Counted from the first letter of the stretch, positions 1 through 8,906 are shown. The stretch: DNA of 64,000 bases from JAJCZZ01 sp964569085 (GCA_964569085.1 CAZMTA010000010.1:1-64000), one strand, 5' to 3'. A program made the numbers and translations. Notes: generated from the letters alone by a model not told the origin.

Positions 1-64
<64 letters not shown>

Positions 65-117
65 GTGTTGCCGTGCTGCTCCTTCTTTCCTGCATCGCTC
101 GCCGGGCAAGCCGGCAA

Positions 118-190
118 GCGGGAGACGGGACTCGAACCCGCGACCCTCAGCTTGGAAGGCTGATGCTCTAGCCAACTGAGCTACTCCCGC
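118..190 (-). tRNA. tRNA-Gly (anticodon TCC)
   Basis: This is a complete 73-nt cloverleaf on the minus strand. The acceptor stem GCGGGAG pairs with CTCCCGC. The anticodon arm TCAGC-CTTCCAA-GCTGA gives anticodon TCC (reads GGA), and the T-arm carries GGTTCGAGTCC. No CCA is encoded. It is third in the four-tRNA transcript. Confidence 0.96.
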
Positions 191-231
191 ACACCCCGCT
201 CGCGCCGGACGGACCGGCGAAAGAAGGAAAA

Positions 232-313
232 TGGTGGGGGGAGGATTCGAACCTCCGAAGGCAATGCCAGCAGATTTACAGTCTGCCCCGTTTGACCGCT
301 TCGGTACCCCACC
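232..313 (-). tRNA. tRNA-Tyr (anticodon GTA)
   Basis: This is an 82-nt class II tRNA on the minus strand. The acceptor GGTGGGG pairs with CCCCACC. The anticodon arm GCAGA-CTGTAAA-TCTGC gives GTA, followed by the long variable arm expected of bacterial tRNA-Tyr and a GGAGG-TTCGAAT-CCTCC T-arm. No CCA is encoded. It is second in the cluster. Confidence 0.96.
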
Positions 314-543
314 GTGCAACCCGAAACGACTTCCGGGTCCGTCTCGCCCGCCCTCCACGCCCTCTGCGAGGCGTGGAAAAGAGCCGTCCCCGTGGTTCCG
401 GGAACGGCCATTTGCGGACGAGCTTTGAAAGGTAACCCGGCCCCCGGGGGCCATCAACCCCCGATCCGGACCGGGGTGCGCGCCCGGAAATCCAGGGATC
501 CGGGCGGGGCCGGGGCGCGTCTCCCGGGACCCCGGGGAGGGAA

Positions 544-615
544 GCTGGCGAAGGGACTCGAACCCCCAACCTGCTGCTTACAAGGCAGCTGCTCTACCAG
601 TTGAGCTACGCCAGC
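544..615 (-). tRNA. tRNA-Thr (anticodon TGT)
   Basis: This is a complete 72-nt cloverleaf on the minus strand. The acceptor GCTGGCG pairs with CGCCAGC, and the anticodon arm GCTGC-CTTGTAA-GCAGC gives TGT (reads ACA). It is first in the cluster, a few bases downstream of a recognisable promoter. About 230 bases separate it from the tRNA-Tyr gene; I see no gene in that spacer. Confidence 0.96.
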
Positions 616-626
616 GTCGCGCCTCC

Positions 627-654
627 AACCTAACCCAGGGGAGAGGGGGGTCAA
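627..654 (-). promoter_or_regulatory. Promoter of the Thr-Tyr-Gly-Thr tRNA transcript
   Basis: On the minus strand, TTGACC (654-649) is followed after 16 bp by TAGGTT (632-627). The predicted start near 620 lies about 5 bases before the first tRNA. The -35 hexamer overlaps the stop codon of the upstream TPR gene (TGA at 653-651), so the tRNA promoter begins inside the preceding gene's end. The same TTGACC -35 occurs before pyk and nrdJ. Confidence 0.6.
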
Positions 655-1481
655 CGCGGACGCGTCCCCCCGGCGCCCTCCTCGGCGTCCAGGGTCCGGA
701 GGAGGGCCCGGGCCTCCTCCTTGAAGACCTCGTCCCCGGGGTGGCGCCAGCGCATGCCCGCGGCGGCTTCCAGGAGGTTGCGCGCGAGGTCGGGGCGGTC
801 CCGCCGGAGGTACAGCTCGCCCAGGTCCCTGCGGTAGAGGATCTGCCCGGGGTCCAGCTCCAGGGCCCGGGCCAGGTGCCGCTCGGCCCCCTCCCAGCTC
901 GCGCCGCCGATGGCGTCCCCCGCCACGAGGCGCCCGAGCGTCCGCTTCCAGAGGGGGAGGATCAGGATCTCGTACTGGAGGCGGCCCAGGGCGTTGTGGG
1001 CCCCCGGGTGGTCCGGGTCGATCTCCAGGATCGCCTCGCTCCCCGCCCACACGGTCCGGGCCAGCTCGGCGGCCCGGCGGGGGTCCTGCTGGTGGAGCGC
1101 GAGCCGTCCGCTGGGGGCCAGCCGCCAGAAGATCCCCTCCACGCCCCGGGGGCGGAGGGCGACGGCCCGGTCCCCGAGCTCGATGGCCCGCTCCAGGAGC
1201 CGGTCCCGAAGCTCGGGCCGTCCCACCGCCAGGACGGCGCCCGCCGTGGCGGCGCGGGCCGCACGCCAGAGCGTCTCCCAGTCGTCGGGGCGGGCCTCGA
1301 GGCGAGCCTCCAGGAGCGCCCGCCCCTCGGCCACGTTCCCCGCGGCCACCAGCGAGTCCGCCTCCACGAGCACCGGATCCAGCCCCGGGGCGGGCTGGGC
1401 CACGGCCGGAGCCCCCCCCACCGCGAAAAGGGCGGCGGCCAGTGCGGGAAAGGCGGCGCGGAGACGGCTCGGACGGGGCAT
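651..1481 (-). CDS. Secreted TPR-repeat protein
   Basis: This 276-residue protein starts with a signal peptide (Arg residues near the N-terminus, an Ala/Leu-rich core, cleavage likely after AVAQ near residue 28). The rest is helical repeats of TPR type (residues about 35-270), with spaced Ala/Leu/Gly positions and repeated RAIELD/RALELDPG-like phrases. I chose the ATG at 1481 because it precedes the signal peptide. The frame stays open to 1706, but that extension is Pro/Gly/Ser-rich and looks non-coding. It probably acts as a periplasmic protein-interaction scaffold. The specific role is unknown. Confidence 0.7.
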   Translation of the reverse strand: MPRPSRLRAAFPALAAALFAVGGAPAVAQPAPGLDPVLVEADSLVAAGNVAEGRALLEARLEARPDDWETLWRAARAATAGAVLAVGRPELRDRLLERAIELGDRAVALRPRGVEGIFWRLAPSGRLALHQQDPRRAAELARTVWAGSEAILEIDPDHPGAHNALGRLQYEILILPLWKRTLGRLVAGDAIGGASWEGAERHLARALELDPGQILYRRDLGELYLRRDRPDLARNLLEAAAGMRWRHPGDEVFKEEARALLRTLDAEEGAGGTRPR

Positions 1482-1737
1482 GGCGGGCGGGGGGTGGGGG
1501 CCGGTTGCCACGGGTGCGCGGCAGGGCGACACTGCGGACGCCTCCCCCGCTGATACGACGCATCCCGGCTCCCGTTCCCCCCCGGCCCCCACCCCTGACC
1601 CGACGCTGGCCCCGGGGGTGCCCTTCGGGCGCATGCTCTGGACCGTGGCCGTCACCTCCACCGTGTCCGACGGAGGGCTCGAGCTGGCGGGCCACGCGAC
1701 CGGCATCCGACGCCGCGGAGGAGCCGGGCCCCGCCTC

Positions 1738-2574
1738 CTAGGCCTCCTCCCCCCGGGCTTCGACGGGCACCGCGCGCAGCCCCAGCCAGGCCGCCCCGCC
1801 CCCCACCACCGCCCCGGCCACGGCGTCCACCGCGTAGTGGAAGCCCCCGTAGACCGCCCCCGCCGCCAGGAGCGCGGCCAGGACCGCCACCGCCCATCCC
1901 CGCCGCCCCCAGAAGCGCACCGCCAGCACGCCCTGGGCCGCCGCGACCGCGACGTGGGAGGAGGGGAAGGCCGCCCCCCGGGACGAGCCGCCCTCCAGGA
2001 GCGCGAGGGCCAGGGAGCGGAAGGGCCCCGAGGGGATGCCCTCGGGGGTCCCCAGGTAGCGGGGGCCCTGGACCGGGAAGAGGACGAAGACCAGGAAGCA
2101 CGCCAGGAAGGCCGCCACCACCGCGAAGGCGGTGGCCCGGAAGGCCGGCCCGCGCCCCCGGAGCCAGTGGGGGACGAGGGGGAGGACGACCAGGGGATAG
2201 TAGCTCACGTACGCGGCGTGGAGCGGCTCGCTGAGCCACCGCCACGGCATCGCGCCCGCCCACCGCCGGGAGGGATCGGCACCCGCGAAGAGCGCGTCCT
2301 CCCACCGCTGCACCAGGGCGTCGTGGTAGCCCGGCCCCGCCCACTGGTTGAGGAGGGGGAGCTCGAAGTACAGGAGGGGCGCCACGAACACGGGGAGCCA
2401 GTCGCGGAGCGTGGGGGCCCCGGCCCGGGGGCGCCTGGCGTCGACCAGGAACAGGGCGGCTCCGACGAGGTGCCCCACGGCCAGGGCGGCCCCGACGGTG
2501 TCGGGCCGGCTGGCCAGCAGGGGCGGCAGCGTGGCGAGGAGGTAGGCCGCCACCAGGGCGGGCGTGGGCCTCAT
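1738..2574 (-). CDS. PAP2-superfamily integral membrane phosphatase/transferase
   Basis: This 278-residue protein has about six membrane segments. The PAP2 signature motifs are clear: SSRGAAFPSSHVA near residues 197-209 (C2 motif, catalytic His) and GGFHYAVDAVAG near 243-254 (C3 motif, catalytic His and Asp). Instead of the classical KxxxxxxRP motif it has FPVQGPRY, as in the inositolphosphorylceramide-synthase-like branch (Aur1/PAP2_3). It probably transfers or hydrolyses a phospho-head group on a membrane lipid or isoprenoid carrier. The substrate cannot be read from the sequence. It lies 22 bases after the next upstream gene, so the two are probably co-transcribed. Confidence 0.8.
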   Translation of the reverse strand: MRPTPALVAAYLLATLPPLLASRPDTVGAALAVGHLVGAALFLVDARRPRAGAPTLRDWLPVFVAPLLYFELPLLNQWAGPGYHDALVQRWEDALFAGADPSRRWAGAMPWRWLSEPLHAAYVSYYPLVVLPLVPHWLRGRGPAFRATAFAVVAAFLACFLVFVLFPVQGPRYLGTPEGIPSGPFRSLALALLEGGSSRGAAFPSSHVAVAAAQGVLAVRFWGRRGWAVAVLAALLAAGAVYGGFHYAVDAVAGAVVGGGAAWLGLRAVPVEARGEEA

Positions 2575-2596
2575 GGGCGGAGCCGGCGTGGGAAGG

Positions 2597-2965
2597 TCAG
2601 CGGAGGAGGGCCAGCGCGATGCCGGCGGTGGTGCTGACGAGGATCAGGGCCGCCCAGCGGCGGAGCGGCGGCTCCGGGAGGGGATCGTCGGGCGGATCCT
2701 CGGGCGTCCGGACGATGCCCCGGGGCGTGATGTCGTAATCCCAGGCCAGGACCATGGCGCCGGGGAAGCCCAGGAGCGCCACGCCCAGGCAGGCCCGGAA
2801 GGTCCACTCCGGGAAGCTGCCCCACGCCACCAGGGTGTAGATCCCCTGGAGGACGGCGAAGGCCACCGCCAGGTAGGCGCCGGCCACGCGGAAGATCCGC
2901 CGACGGTTCGCCTCCTGGAGAACGGTCTCGCGGGGCGGCGTCCGGGCCGGCGGGAGGAGCTCCAT
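2597..2965 (-). CDS. Small membrane protein resembling the N-terminal module of cyclase/TPR proteins
   Basis: This 122-residue protein has three hydrophobic segments. The stretch RRRIFRVAGAYLAVAF, then GFPGAMVLAWDYDITPRGI, matches what I know of an N-terminal module of many adenylate-cyclase/TPR and kinase/TPR proteins. There the usual text is a YxxxAW helix and GFPxALxLAWxxExTPxGI. Here the module stands alone, with no cyclase, kinase or TPR part. It starts at an ATG 21 bases after the cysS stop. Function is unknown; a sensor or partner subunit is possible. Confidence 0.65.
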   Translation of the reverse strand: MELLPPARTPPRETVLQEANRRRIFRVAGAYLAVAFAVLQGIYTLVAWGSFPEWTFRACLGVALLGFPGAMVLAWDYDITPRGIVRTPEDPPDDPLPEPPLRRWAALILVSTTAGIALALLR

Positions 2966-2986
2966 GGGATCAGGCGGCCGGGGGCC

Positions 2987-4435
2987 TCACTCCGGCGCTC
3001 CCTGCCCCACCACCTTCCACTTCGTGCCCGCCGGGCCGTCCTCCAGGACGATGCCCCGCTCGGTGAGCTCGTCGCGGATCGCGTCCGCGGTGGCGAAGTC
3101 CCGGGCGGCTCGGGCCTCGGCCCGCGCCTCGATCCGGTCCTCCACCCAGGCGGCGGTATCCTCGTCGACCTCACGGCCGCTCCGGGCCACCTCCAGGAGG
3201 CCGAGCACCCGGTCCACGGAGGCCAGCGCGTCCACGGCGGCCTCCCGGTCCCCGGGGAGGACGGCGTCCCGCCCGTCCAGCGCCCCGTTCACGCGACCGA
3301 CGAAGGTGAACAGGGCCCCCATGGCGTCGGCCGAGTTGAAGTCGTCGTCCATGGCCCGGCGGAAGCCGTCCAGGAGCGCCCCGGCCAGCTCCTCCAGCGG
3401 CGAGGCCTCGGCGTCGGGCGCGGTGGGGAGGTCCTCCAGCCGTCGCTCGAAGTCCAGGAGGCGCTGCACCGCGTTGCTCGACGCGTCCAGCCCCTCCCGG
3501 GTGAAGTTCAGCTCCCGCCGGTACTGGGCGCTCAGGAGCTGGTGCCGGATGGAGGCGGGATCGTACCCCTCGTCCAGGAGCTCCCGGACGGTGATGAAGT
3601 TGCCCAGGGACTTGGACATCTTCTTCCCCTCCACCAGGAGGTGCTTCACGTGGAGCCAGTACCGCACGAACGGCTCCCCGGTGGCCGCCTCGGACTGGGC
3701 GATCTCGTTCTCGTGGTGGGGGAAGACCAGGTCCTCCCCGCCCAGGTGCATGTCCAGGGTGGGCCCCAGCTCCGTCACGCTCATGACCGAGCACTCCAGG
3801 TGCCATCCGGGCCGGCCCCGGCCCCAGGGGGAGTCCCACGCCGCGCCGGCCTCCTCGTCCTTCTCGGTCGCGGCCTTCCAGAGGACGAAGTCCCGGGCGT
3901 CCTCCTTGTCGTACTCGTCCTGGGCGACCCGCGCGCCCGCGCGGAGCGTGGAGACGTCGATCCCCTTCAGCTCCCCGTAGCGGGGGAACCTGGCGATGGA
4001 GAAGTAGACCGCTCCGTCCTCGGCCTGGTAGGCGTAGCCGCCCTCCTCCAGGCGCCGGATGAAGTCCACCATCTCCTCCACCGTCTCCGTGGCCCGGGGA
4101 TAGCTGTCCGCGGGCCGCACGCCCAGGCGCTCGGCGTCGGCCAGGAAGGCCTCGCCGTAGGGATCCGTGTAGCTCCGGACGTCGAGCCCGTCGCGCACCG
4201 CCGCGTCGATGGTCTTGTCGTCGACGTCGGTGAGGTTCATGACGAAGCGGACGTCGTAGCCGCTCCACTCCAGGTACCGGTGGATCAGGTCGTAGGCCAG
4301 GAACGACCGGTAGTTGCCGATGTGGGCGAAGTCGTAGATGGTCGGTCCGCAGGCGTACACCCGGACCTTCCCCGGCTCCATGGGCTCGAAGGCGTCGAGG
4401 GAGCGGGTGAGCGTGTTGTGGACCTTCAGGGCCAT
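2987..4435 (-). CDS. cysS: Cysteinyl-tRNA synthetase
   Basis: This 482-residue protein, close to the family's usual 460-480, charges tRNA-Cys with cysteine in the cytoplasm. Class I signatures are present: the HIGH-type motif AHIGN near residue 40, KMSKS in the middle, and zinc ligands in YACGPT (Cys29), LECS and PHHENEIAQSE. The C-terminal anticodon-binding helices end in a lysine-containing tail. It follows pyrF by 58 bases on the same strand and is probably part of the long minus-strand transcript. Confidence 0.97.
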   Translation of the reverse strand: MALKVHNTLTRSLDAFEPMEPGKVRVYACGPTIYDFAHIGNYRSFLAYDLIHRYLEWSGYDVRFVMNLTDVDDKTIDAAVRDGLDVRSYTDPYGEAFLADAERLGVRPADSYPRATETVEEMVDFIRRLEEGGYAYQAEDGAVYFSIARFPRYGELKGIDVSTLRAGARVAQDEYDKEDARDFVLWKAATEKDEEAGAAWDSPWGRGRPGWHLECSVMSVTELGPTLDMHLGGEDLVFPHHENEIAQSEAATGEPFVRYWLHVKHLLVEGKKMSKSLGNFITVRELLDEGYDPASIRHQLLSAQYRRELNFTREGLDASSNAVQRLLDFERRLEDLPTAPDAEASPLEELAGALLDGFRRAMDDDFNSADAMGALFTFVGRVNGALDGRDAVLPGDREAAVDALASVDRVLGLLEVARSGREVDEDTAAWVEDRIEARAEARAARDFATADAIRDELTERGIVLEDGPAGTKWKVVGQGAPE

Positions 4436-4493
4436 CGGGCGTCCGTCCTCTGTCGGGCGTGGGGTGGCGTCGTGCGAAGCGGTCGGGCCGGCC

Positions 4494-5189
4494 TCACGGC
4501 GCGGCCGCGGCGATGTCGGCGCGGACCCGGTCCAGCGCCGCCGCCGGGTCGGGAGCGGCCGTCACGGCCCGCCCCAGGACAAGATAGTCGGCTCCGGCCT
4601 CGGTGGCCTCTCGGGGGGTGGTGACCCGCTTCTGGTCTCCGTGGTCGCCGCCTGCCAGGCGGATCCCCGGGGTGACCAGGAGGGCGTCGGGACCCAGGGC
4701 GCTCCGGAGGCGTGCGGCCTCCCGGGCGGACGAGACCACCCCGGCCATCCCTCCCTCGACGGCGAGCCGCGCCAGGCGCTCCACCTCGTCCTCCACGGCG
4801 CCCACCGGGCGACCCCACGTCTCGGCCACGTCGCCGGCGGAGAGGGAGGTGAGGACCGTCACCGCCAGGAGGTCCACCCGCTCCCCCGCGGCCTCGGCGG
4901 CGGCGCGGAGCATGGGTCCGCCCCCGGCGGCGTGGACGGTGGCCAGCGACACGTCCAGCGCCGCCACGGCCTCCACCGCCCGGGCCACCGTGTTGGGGAT
5001 GTCGTGCAGCTTCAGGTCGAGGAAGACCCGCTTCCCCCGGTCCCGTAGCTCCCGGACCACGTCGGGGCCCGCCCGGGTGAAGAGCTCGAGCCCGACCTTG
5101 TAGAAGTCGCCGGCGTCGCCCAGGGCGTCCACCAGCTCCATGGCCGAGTCGCGGTCGGGACGGTCGAGGGCCACGATGACGTCGCTCAC
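4494..5189 (-). CDS. pyrF: Orotidine 5'-phosphate decarboxylase
   Basis: This 231-residue TIM-barrel enzyme performs the last step of UMP synthesis, decarboxylating OMP. The catalytic motif FLDLKLHDIPNT (Asp-x-Lys-x-x-Asp) is intact. VTPGIR and the C-terminal LGRAVTAAPDP phosphate-binding loop are also present. The start is GTG, giving MSDVIVALDRP at the expected N-terminus. That GTG overlaps the pyrD stop as GTGA, which indicates translational coupling. pyrD and pyrF are adjacent pathway steps apart from PyrE, which is not in the window. Confidence 0.95.
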   Translation of the reverse strand: MSDVIVALDRPDRDSAMELVDALGDAGDFYKVGLELFTRAGPDVVRELRDRGKRVFLDLKLHDIPNTVARAVEAVAALDVSLATVHAAGGGPMLRAAAEAAGERVDLLAVTVLTSLSAGDVAETWGRPVGAVEDEVERLARLAVEGGMAGVVSSAREAARLRSALGPDALLVTPGIRLAGGDHGDQKRVTTPREATEAGADYLVLGRAVTAAPDPAAALDRVRADIAAAAP

Positions 5190-6166
5190 GGGTGCTCCGG
5201 GGTGGAGGCGGCGGGGAGGGCGGGGCCGTCGACGGCCCCGGAGGGAGGTGCGGGCTCGGGGGCAGGCGCGACCAGGTCCGTCCAGGCCCCCACGCCGGCC
5301 TTGCGGCCCCAGCGCGCCAGGCCCCGGGCCAGCTTCTCCCCGGCGCGGGGATCGGCGAAGGAGGCCGTGCCCATCCCCACCAGGAGGGCGCCGGCCCGCC
5401 CGTACGCCACCGCGTCCCGGACGCCGCTGACGCCGCCCAGCCCCACCAGGGGAAGGTGGGTCGCGGCCCGCACCGCCCGCACCACGCGCAGCCCCACCGG
5501 GAGGAGCGCCGGCCCGCTCACCCCGCCCGGTCCCGCGCCGAGCTCCGGGCGCCCCTCGGGGTCCAGCAGGAGGCCGGGAAGGGTGTTGGTCAGCGTGAGC
5601 CCGTCGGCGCCAGCGGCCGTGGCGACGCGCGCCGTCCGGGCCGGGTCGGGGTCGTTGGGCGCGAGCTTCACGAGGAGCGGGCGGCGGGTCCGGGCCCGGG
5701 CGCCGGAGACCACGGACTCCACGGCCTCGGGGTCCAGGGCGAAGGGAGGCGCGTCCCGCCGGGTATCGTTGGGGCAGGAGAGGTTGAGCTCGAAGCCCAG
5801 GAAGCCCTCCTCGGCGTCGAGCTCCTCCACCAGCGTCAGGAACTCCGACTCGCCGTGCCCGGCCACGCTCACGAACACCCGGGCCCGATGCACGTTCTCC
5901 CGGATCCAGGGGAGCTTGGTCCGACGGGTCCCCTCCAGGCCGGGGTTGGCCAGGCCGATGGAGTTCATCATTCCGCCGGCGAACTCGGTGACGCGGGGGG
6001 CGGGATTGCCCACTCGGGGCTCCAGCGTCACCGACTTGGTGACGAAGCCCCCCAGCGCCTCGAGGTCCATGACGTCCGCGAGCTCCCGGCCGAAGCCGCA
6101 CGTGCCCGCGGCCAGGAGGACGGGGTTCTGGAAGGTGGTCCCGAAGGCCTCGACGACGGTGTTCAA
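5186..6166 (-). CDS. pyrD: Dihydroorotate dehydrogenase, class 1B catalytic subunit type
   Basis: This 326-residue FMN TIM-barrel protein oxidises dihydroorotate to orotate in pyrimidine synthesis. LNLSCPN carries the cysteine active-site base typical of class 1; class 2 has serine. KLAPND, TNTLPG, GPGGVSGPALLP and GLGGVSG supply FMN contacts. The Ala/Pro-rich tail of about 25 residues is longer than usual. The start is TTG, overlapping the preceding stop as TTGA, and homology begins there (NTVVEAFGTTFQNPV). Class 1B enzymes normally work with the iron-sulfur/FAD subunit PyrK. No pyrK is adjacent, so it must be elsewhere or be replaced. Confidence 0.92.
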   Translation of the reverse strand: MNTVVEAFGTTFQNPVLLAAGTCGFGRELADVMDLEALGGFVTKSVTLEPRVGNPAPRVTEFAGGMMNSIGLANPGLEGTRRTKLPWIRENVHRARVFVSVAGHGESEFLTLVEELDAEEGFLGFELNLSCPNDTRRDAPPFALDPEAVESVVSGARARTRRPLLVKLAPNDPDPARTARVATAAGADGLTLTNTLPGLLLDPEGRPELGAGPGGVSGPALLPVGLRVVRAVRAATHLPLVGLGGVSGVRDAVAYGRAGALLVGMGTASFADPRAGEKLARGLARWGRKAGVGAWTDLVAPAPEPAPPSGAVDGPALPAASTPEHP

Positions 6167-7509
6167 CGGCTCCCCAGCTCTGCCAGACGACGCTCCAGGT
6201 CGGACTCCAGCTCCTCGAGCCCGGGGGCCGGCATGCCCCGGGCGGCCAGAACGTAAGGGCTCGACGTGCGCGCCTCCAGACGCCCCCGGATCCAGCTCCG
6301 GTCGGCCTCGTCGTGGCTGACGTCCAGGGCGGCGAGGAGCGCCTTGGGGGTCCAGGGCGCGTCGGGGGCGCCGTCGGCGTAGGCCAGGAAGAGCCCCCGG
6401 GCCAGGACCGGGGCGCCCAGGTCGTCCCGGGCCAGCTCGCCGGCGGCGAAGAGACCCAGGGGGTCGTCGAGCCCCTGGTCCGCCAGCTCCGTCAGGCGCA
6501 CCACCCGCCCCAGGACCGCCTCCACCCTGGGATCGGCCTCGGCCGGGAGGAGGAGCGGCACCACGGCCCGGACGTCGGCGAGGCTGCGGGCGTCGGCCAG
6601 CGTCCAGCGGGCCAGGAGGAGGCGGGCCTCCGCCGCCGACGGCCCGATCCCCGAGGCCACCGCCCGGGCCTCCCCGTCGGCGGCGAGCCGGTCGCCCCCC
6701 TCCCGGAGGAGGCGGGCCCGGACCAGGCGGATCCGGCCCCGCTCGGAGCGATCCCACGCCGCCACCTCCGCGGAGTCCAGGAGGGCCGCGGCTCCGGTCG
6801 CCCCCCAGATCCGGGCGGCTCGTCCCATCAGCGTCTCCAGGGAGTCCCGCCGGGCCCCGCCCTCGGGATAGGAGAGGAGCCGCTCGACTCCCTCCCGGGT
6901 GCGCACCGGCTCCCGGTGCCGGAGGCCCCAGCCGATCCGCTCCAGCGCCGCGGGCACCCGGAGGGCGTCGTCCACCGTGCCCGCACGGTCCAGATCCCAC
7001 CACGCCCCGCCCAGCTGGTCGCCGCCCATGAGGACCCGGGCCCGCCACAGGTGGGCCTCGGCCAGCGCGGGGCCGGGCTCCAGCTCGTCCATGGCCGCGT
7101 TGAGGAGTGTGAGGCCCGTCCGGTGGTCTCCCCGGGCGATGGCCACCGCGCCGAGCCAGACCCGGGCGCCGAGGCGGACCTCGGCGTCGTCGGCCCGGGC
7201 CTCTGCCTCCCGCAGGGCCTCCTCGGCGCCGTTCAGGTCGCCCGCCCGGAAGCGGGCGCGGCCCATGAGGTAGAGGGCGTCGTCAGCCCAGCTCCCCGAG
7301 GGATCCTTCCGGTACGCCGCGGCCGCCTTCCGCACCACGTCGTCGTACCGGGAGCGGGCCAGGGAGTCGCGGCCCACGCTCCAGTGGGCCTCGCCGTCCC
7401 GGAAGGCCCGCTCGGCGTTGTAGATGGAGTTGTAGTAGACGCAGCCGCCCAGGGGGGCGGAGAGGAGGAGGACGAGCGCGGCGCCGGCCCGGGCGCCGCG
7501 GGGGCTCAC
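6163..7509 (-). CDS. TPR-type lipoprotein
   Basis: This 448-residue protein starts with GTG (GTGA overlap with the amidase stop). The N-terminus is Arg-rich, then a Leu-rich core, then the lipobox LGGC near residue 22, so it should be lipid-anchored on the periplasmic face of a membrane. After VYYNSIYNAERAF come helical repeats with ALYLMGRARFRAGDLNGAEEAL-type phrases; many outer-membrane-assembly TPR lipoproteins begin in a similar way. It lies between a cell-wall amidase and pyrD, so a cell-envelope assembly role is likely by context. The specific partner is unknown. Confidence 0.72.
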   Translation of the reverse strand: MSPRGARAGAALVLLLSAPLGGCVYYNSIYNAERAFRDGEAHWSVGRDSLARSRYDDVVRKAAAAYRKDPSGSWADDALYLMGRARFRAGDLNGAEEALREAEARADDAEVRLGARVWLGAVAIARGDHRTGLTLLNAAMDELEPGPALAEAHLWRARVLMGGDQLGGAWWDLDRAGTVDDALRVPAALERIGWGLRHREPVRTREGVERLLSYPEGGARRDSLETLMGRAARIWGATGAAALLDSAEVAAWDRSERGRIRLVRARLLREGGDRLAADGEARAVASGIGPSAAEARLLLARWTLADARSLADVRAVVPLLLPAEADPRVEAVLGRVVRLTELADQGLDDPLGLFAAGELARDDLGAPVLARGLFLAYADGAPDAPWTPKALLAALDVSHDEADRSWIRGRLEARTSSPYVLAARGMPAPGLEELESDLERRLAELGSR

Positions 7510-8906
7510 CGCCCCTCCCCCGCCCTGGACCAGGAGCCCGGCGGGTAGCGCTCGAAGAAGCGCAGGACCGAGTCGGCGATGGCGTTCCCGGCGTCCTCCT
7601 GGAAGCGCTCGCTGCCGAGGAGGCGGGCCTCCTGGGGGTGGGAGACGAAGCCGACCTCCACCAGGACCGCGGGCATGAGGGCGTTGGTGATGACGGCCAG
7701 GGGCGCCTGCTTCACGCCGCGGTTCGGCCCGGGATGGACCCCGTCCATGTCCTCCTGGACGAGCTCGGCCAGGAGGTGGGACCAGTGCTGGTGGTCCAGG
7801 TTGCGGAGCTCCCGGAGGATGAAGTCCAGGTCGTCCCCCACCGGACCCTGCTCCCGCTCCACATGGACGGGGGCGTTCTCGATGGCCGCCACGCGGCGCT
7901 CGTGGTCCGTGCGGGCCTCGGAGAGGAAGTACGTCTCGAAGCCCCGTGCGGAGGAGGTCACGGAGTTGGCGTGGATCGAGACCAGGATCCCGGGCCGGTC
8001 CCCCTTCATCTCCGTGGCCAGCTTCCCCCGGTCCCAGATGGGCACGAAGGTGTCGTCGTCCCGGATCATGCGGACCTCGATGCCGGGCCGGTCCCGGAGC
8101 TTCCGGGCCAGGGCCTGGGCCACGCCCAGCGCCACCCCCTTCTCCCGGAGGCCCCCGACCCCGATGGAGCCGGGATCGCGGCCGCCGTGCCCCGCGTCGA
8201 TGACCACGACCCGCACCCCGTCGTACTCCGAGGGGATCGACAGGTCGGGCTCCGGGGAGGCGGCGGGCTCCTCCTCCGTCGCGGTGGGGACCGGATCCGT
8301 CCCGCCCGCGGCCAGGACGCTCTCCGACATGCGGGCCGGCGCCGTGCGGGCCCCGGGCGCCGCGGCCGAGTCCCGGGGAGCGGCGGGCCGGGCCCGCGGT
8401 CGGGCCTCACGCTCCGGGACCGCCTCGGGGGCCGGCGTCACGGCGTCCTCGGTCTCGCCCTCGGCGGGGAGCGGGCCCACCGCGGCGCGGAGGGTGAGGG
8501 TGGGCCCGTCGAAGTCGTAGCGCTCCGGGAAGCGTCGGGGCAGGAAGTCGGTCACGAGCTGGGCGGGCACGAAGACCTCGCCGCCCTCGGCCCAGACCGG
8601 GTCTGCGAGCTGCACCACCTCGTCCCCCCAGCGCACGAAGGGGCTCTCCGGACGCACGAGCAGCTCGGTGCCGTCGGGGGCCCGGAGTCGCCAGGCGCCG
8701 GCCTCCACCAGGGCGAGGTCCCACCCCAGCCCGGCCAGGAGCGACCCGGGCACCGCGGCGTAGCCCCGGTCGGTCCGGAGGGGCGTCTCGCTGCGCGCCC
8801 CGGCCCCGGTGAGGACCCGGAGGTCCGGTCGGTCCTGGGCGCCGGCCGGGCCCGCGGCCGCGAGCCCCAGGGCCAGGGCGACCACGAAGGCGACGCGCGT
8901 CCTCAT
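7506..8906 (-). CDS. N-acetylmuramoyl-L-alanine amidase, secreted
   Basis: This 466-residue protein has a signal peptide (residues 1-24, ending AGPAGAQ). Next comes a beta-rich stalk-like domain (about 30-140) reminiscent of copper-amine-oxidase-type N-terminal repeats, then a Pro/Ala/Glu linker, then an Amidase_3 domain from about residue 230. Zinc and catalytic residues are visible: VIDAGHGGRDPG (His), LREKGVAL (Glu), SIHANS (His) and VEVGFVSHPQEARLL (catalytic Glu). It should cut the bond between MurNAc and the stem peptide in the periplasm, as AmiC-type amidases do in cell separation. Its ATG overlaps the smpB stop by four bases (ATGA). Confidence 0.9.
   Translation of the reverse strand: MRTRVAFVVALALGLAAAGPAGAQDRPDLRVLTGAGARSETPLRTDRGYAAVPGSLLAGLGWDLALVEAGAWRLRAPDGTELLVRPESPFVRWGDEVVQLADPVWAEGGEVFVPAQLVTDFLPRRFPERYDFDGPTLTLRAAVGPLPAEGETEDAVTPAPEAVPEREARPRARPAAPRDSAAAPGARTAPARMSESVLAAGGTDPVPTATEEEPAASPEPDLSIPSEYDGVRVVVIDAGHGGRDPGSIGVGGLREKGVALGVAQALARKLRDRPGIEVRMIRDDDTFVPIWDRGKLATEMKGDRPGILVSIHANSVTSSARGFETYFLSEARTDHERRVAAIENAPVHVEREQGPVGDDLDFILRELRNLDHQHWSHLLAELVQEDMDGVHPGPNRGVKQAPLAVITNALMPAVLVEVGFVSHPQEARLLGSERFQEDAGNAIADSVLRFFERYPPGSWSRAGEGR

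Noticed and set aside
1482..1706. N-terminal extension of the TPR protein to the ATG at 1706
   Set aside because: The extra 75 residues are Ser/Pro/Gly-rich and precede a perfectly good signal peptide that starts at 1481.
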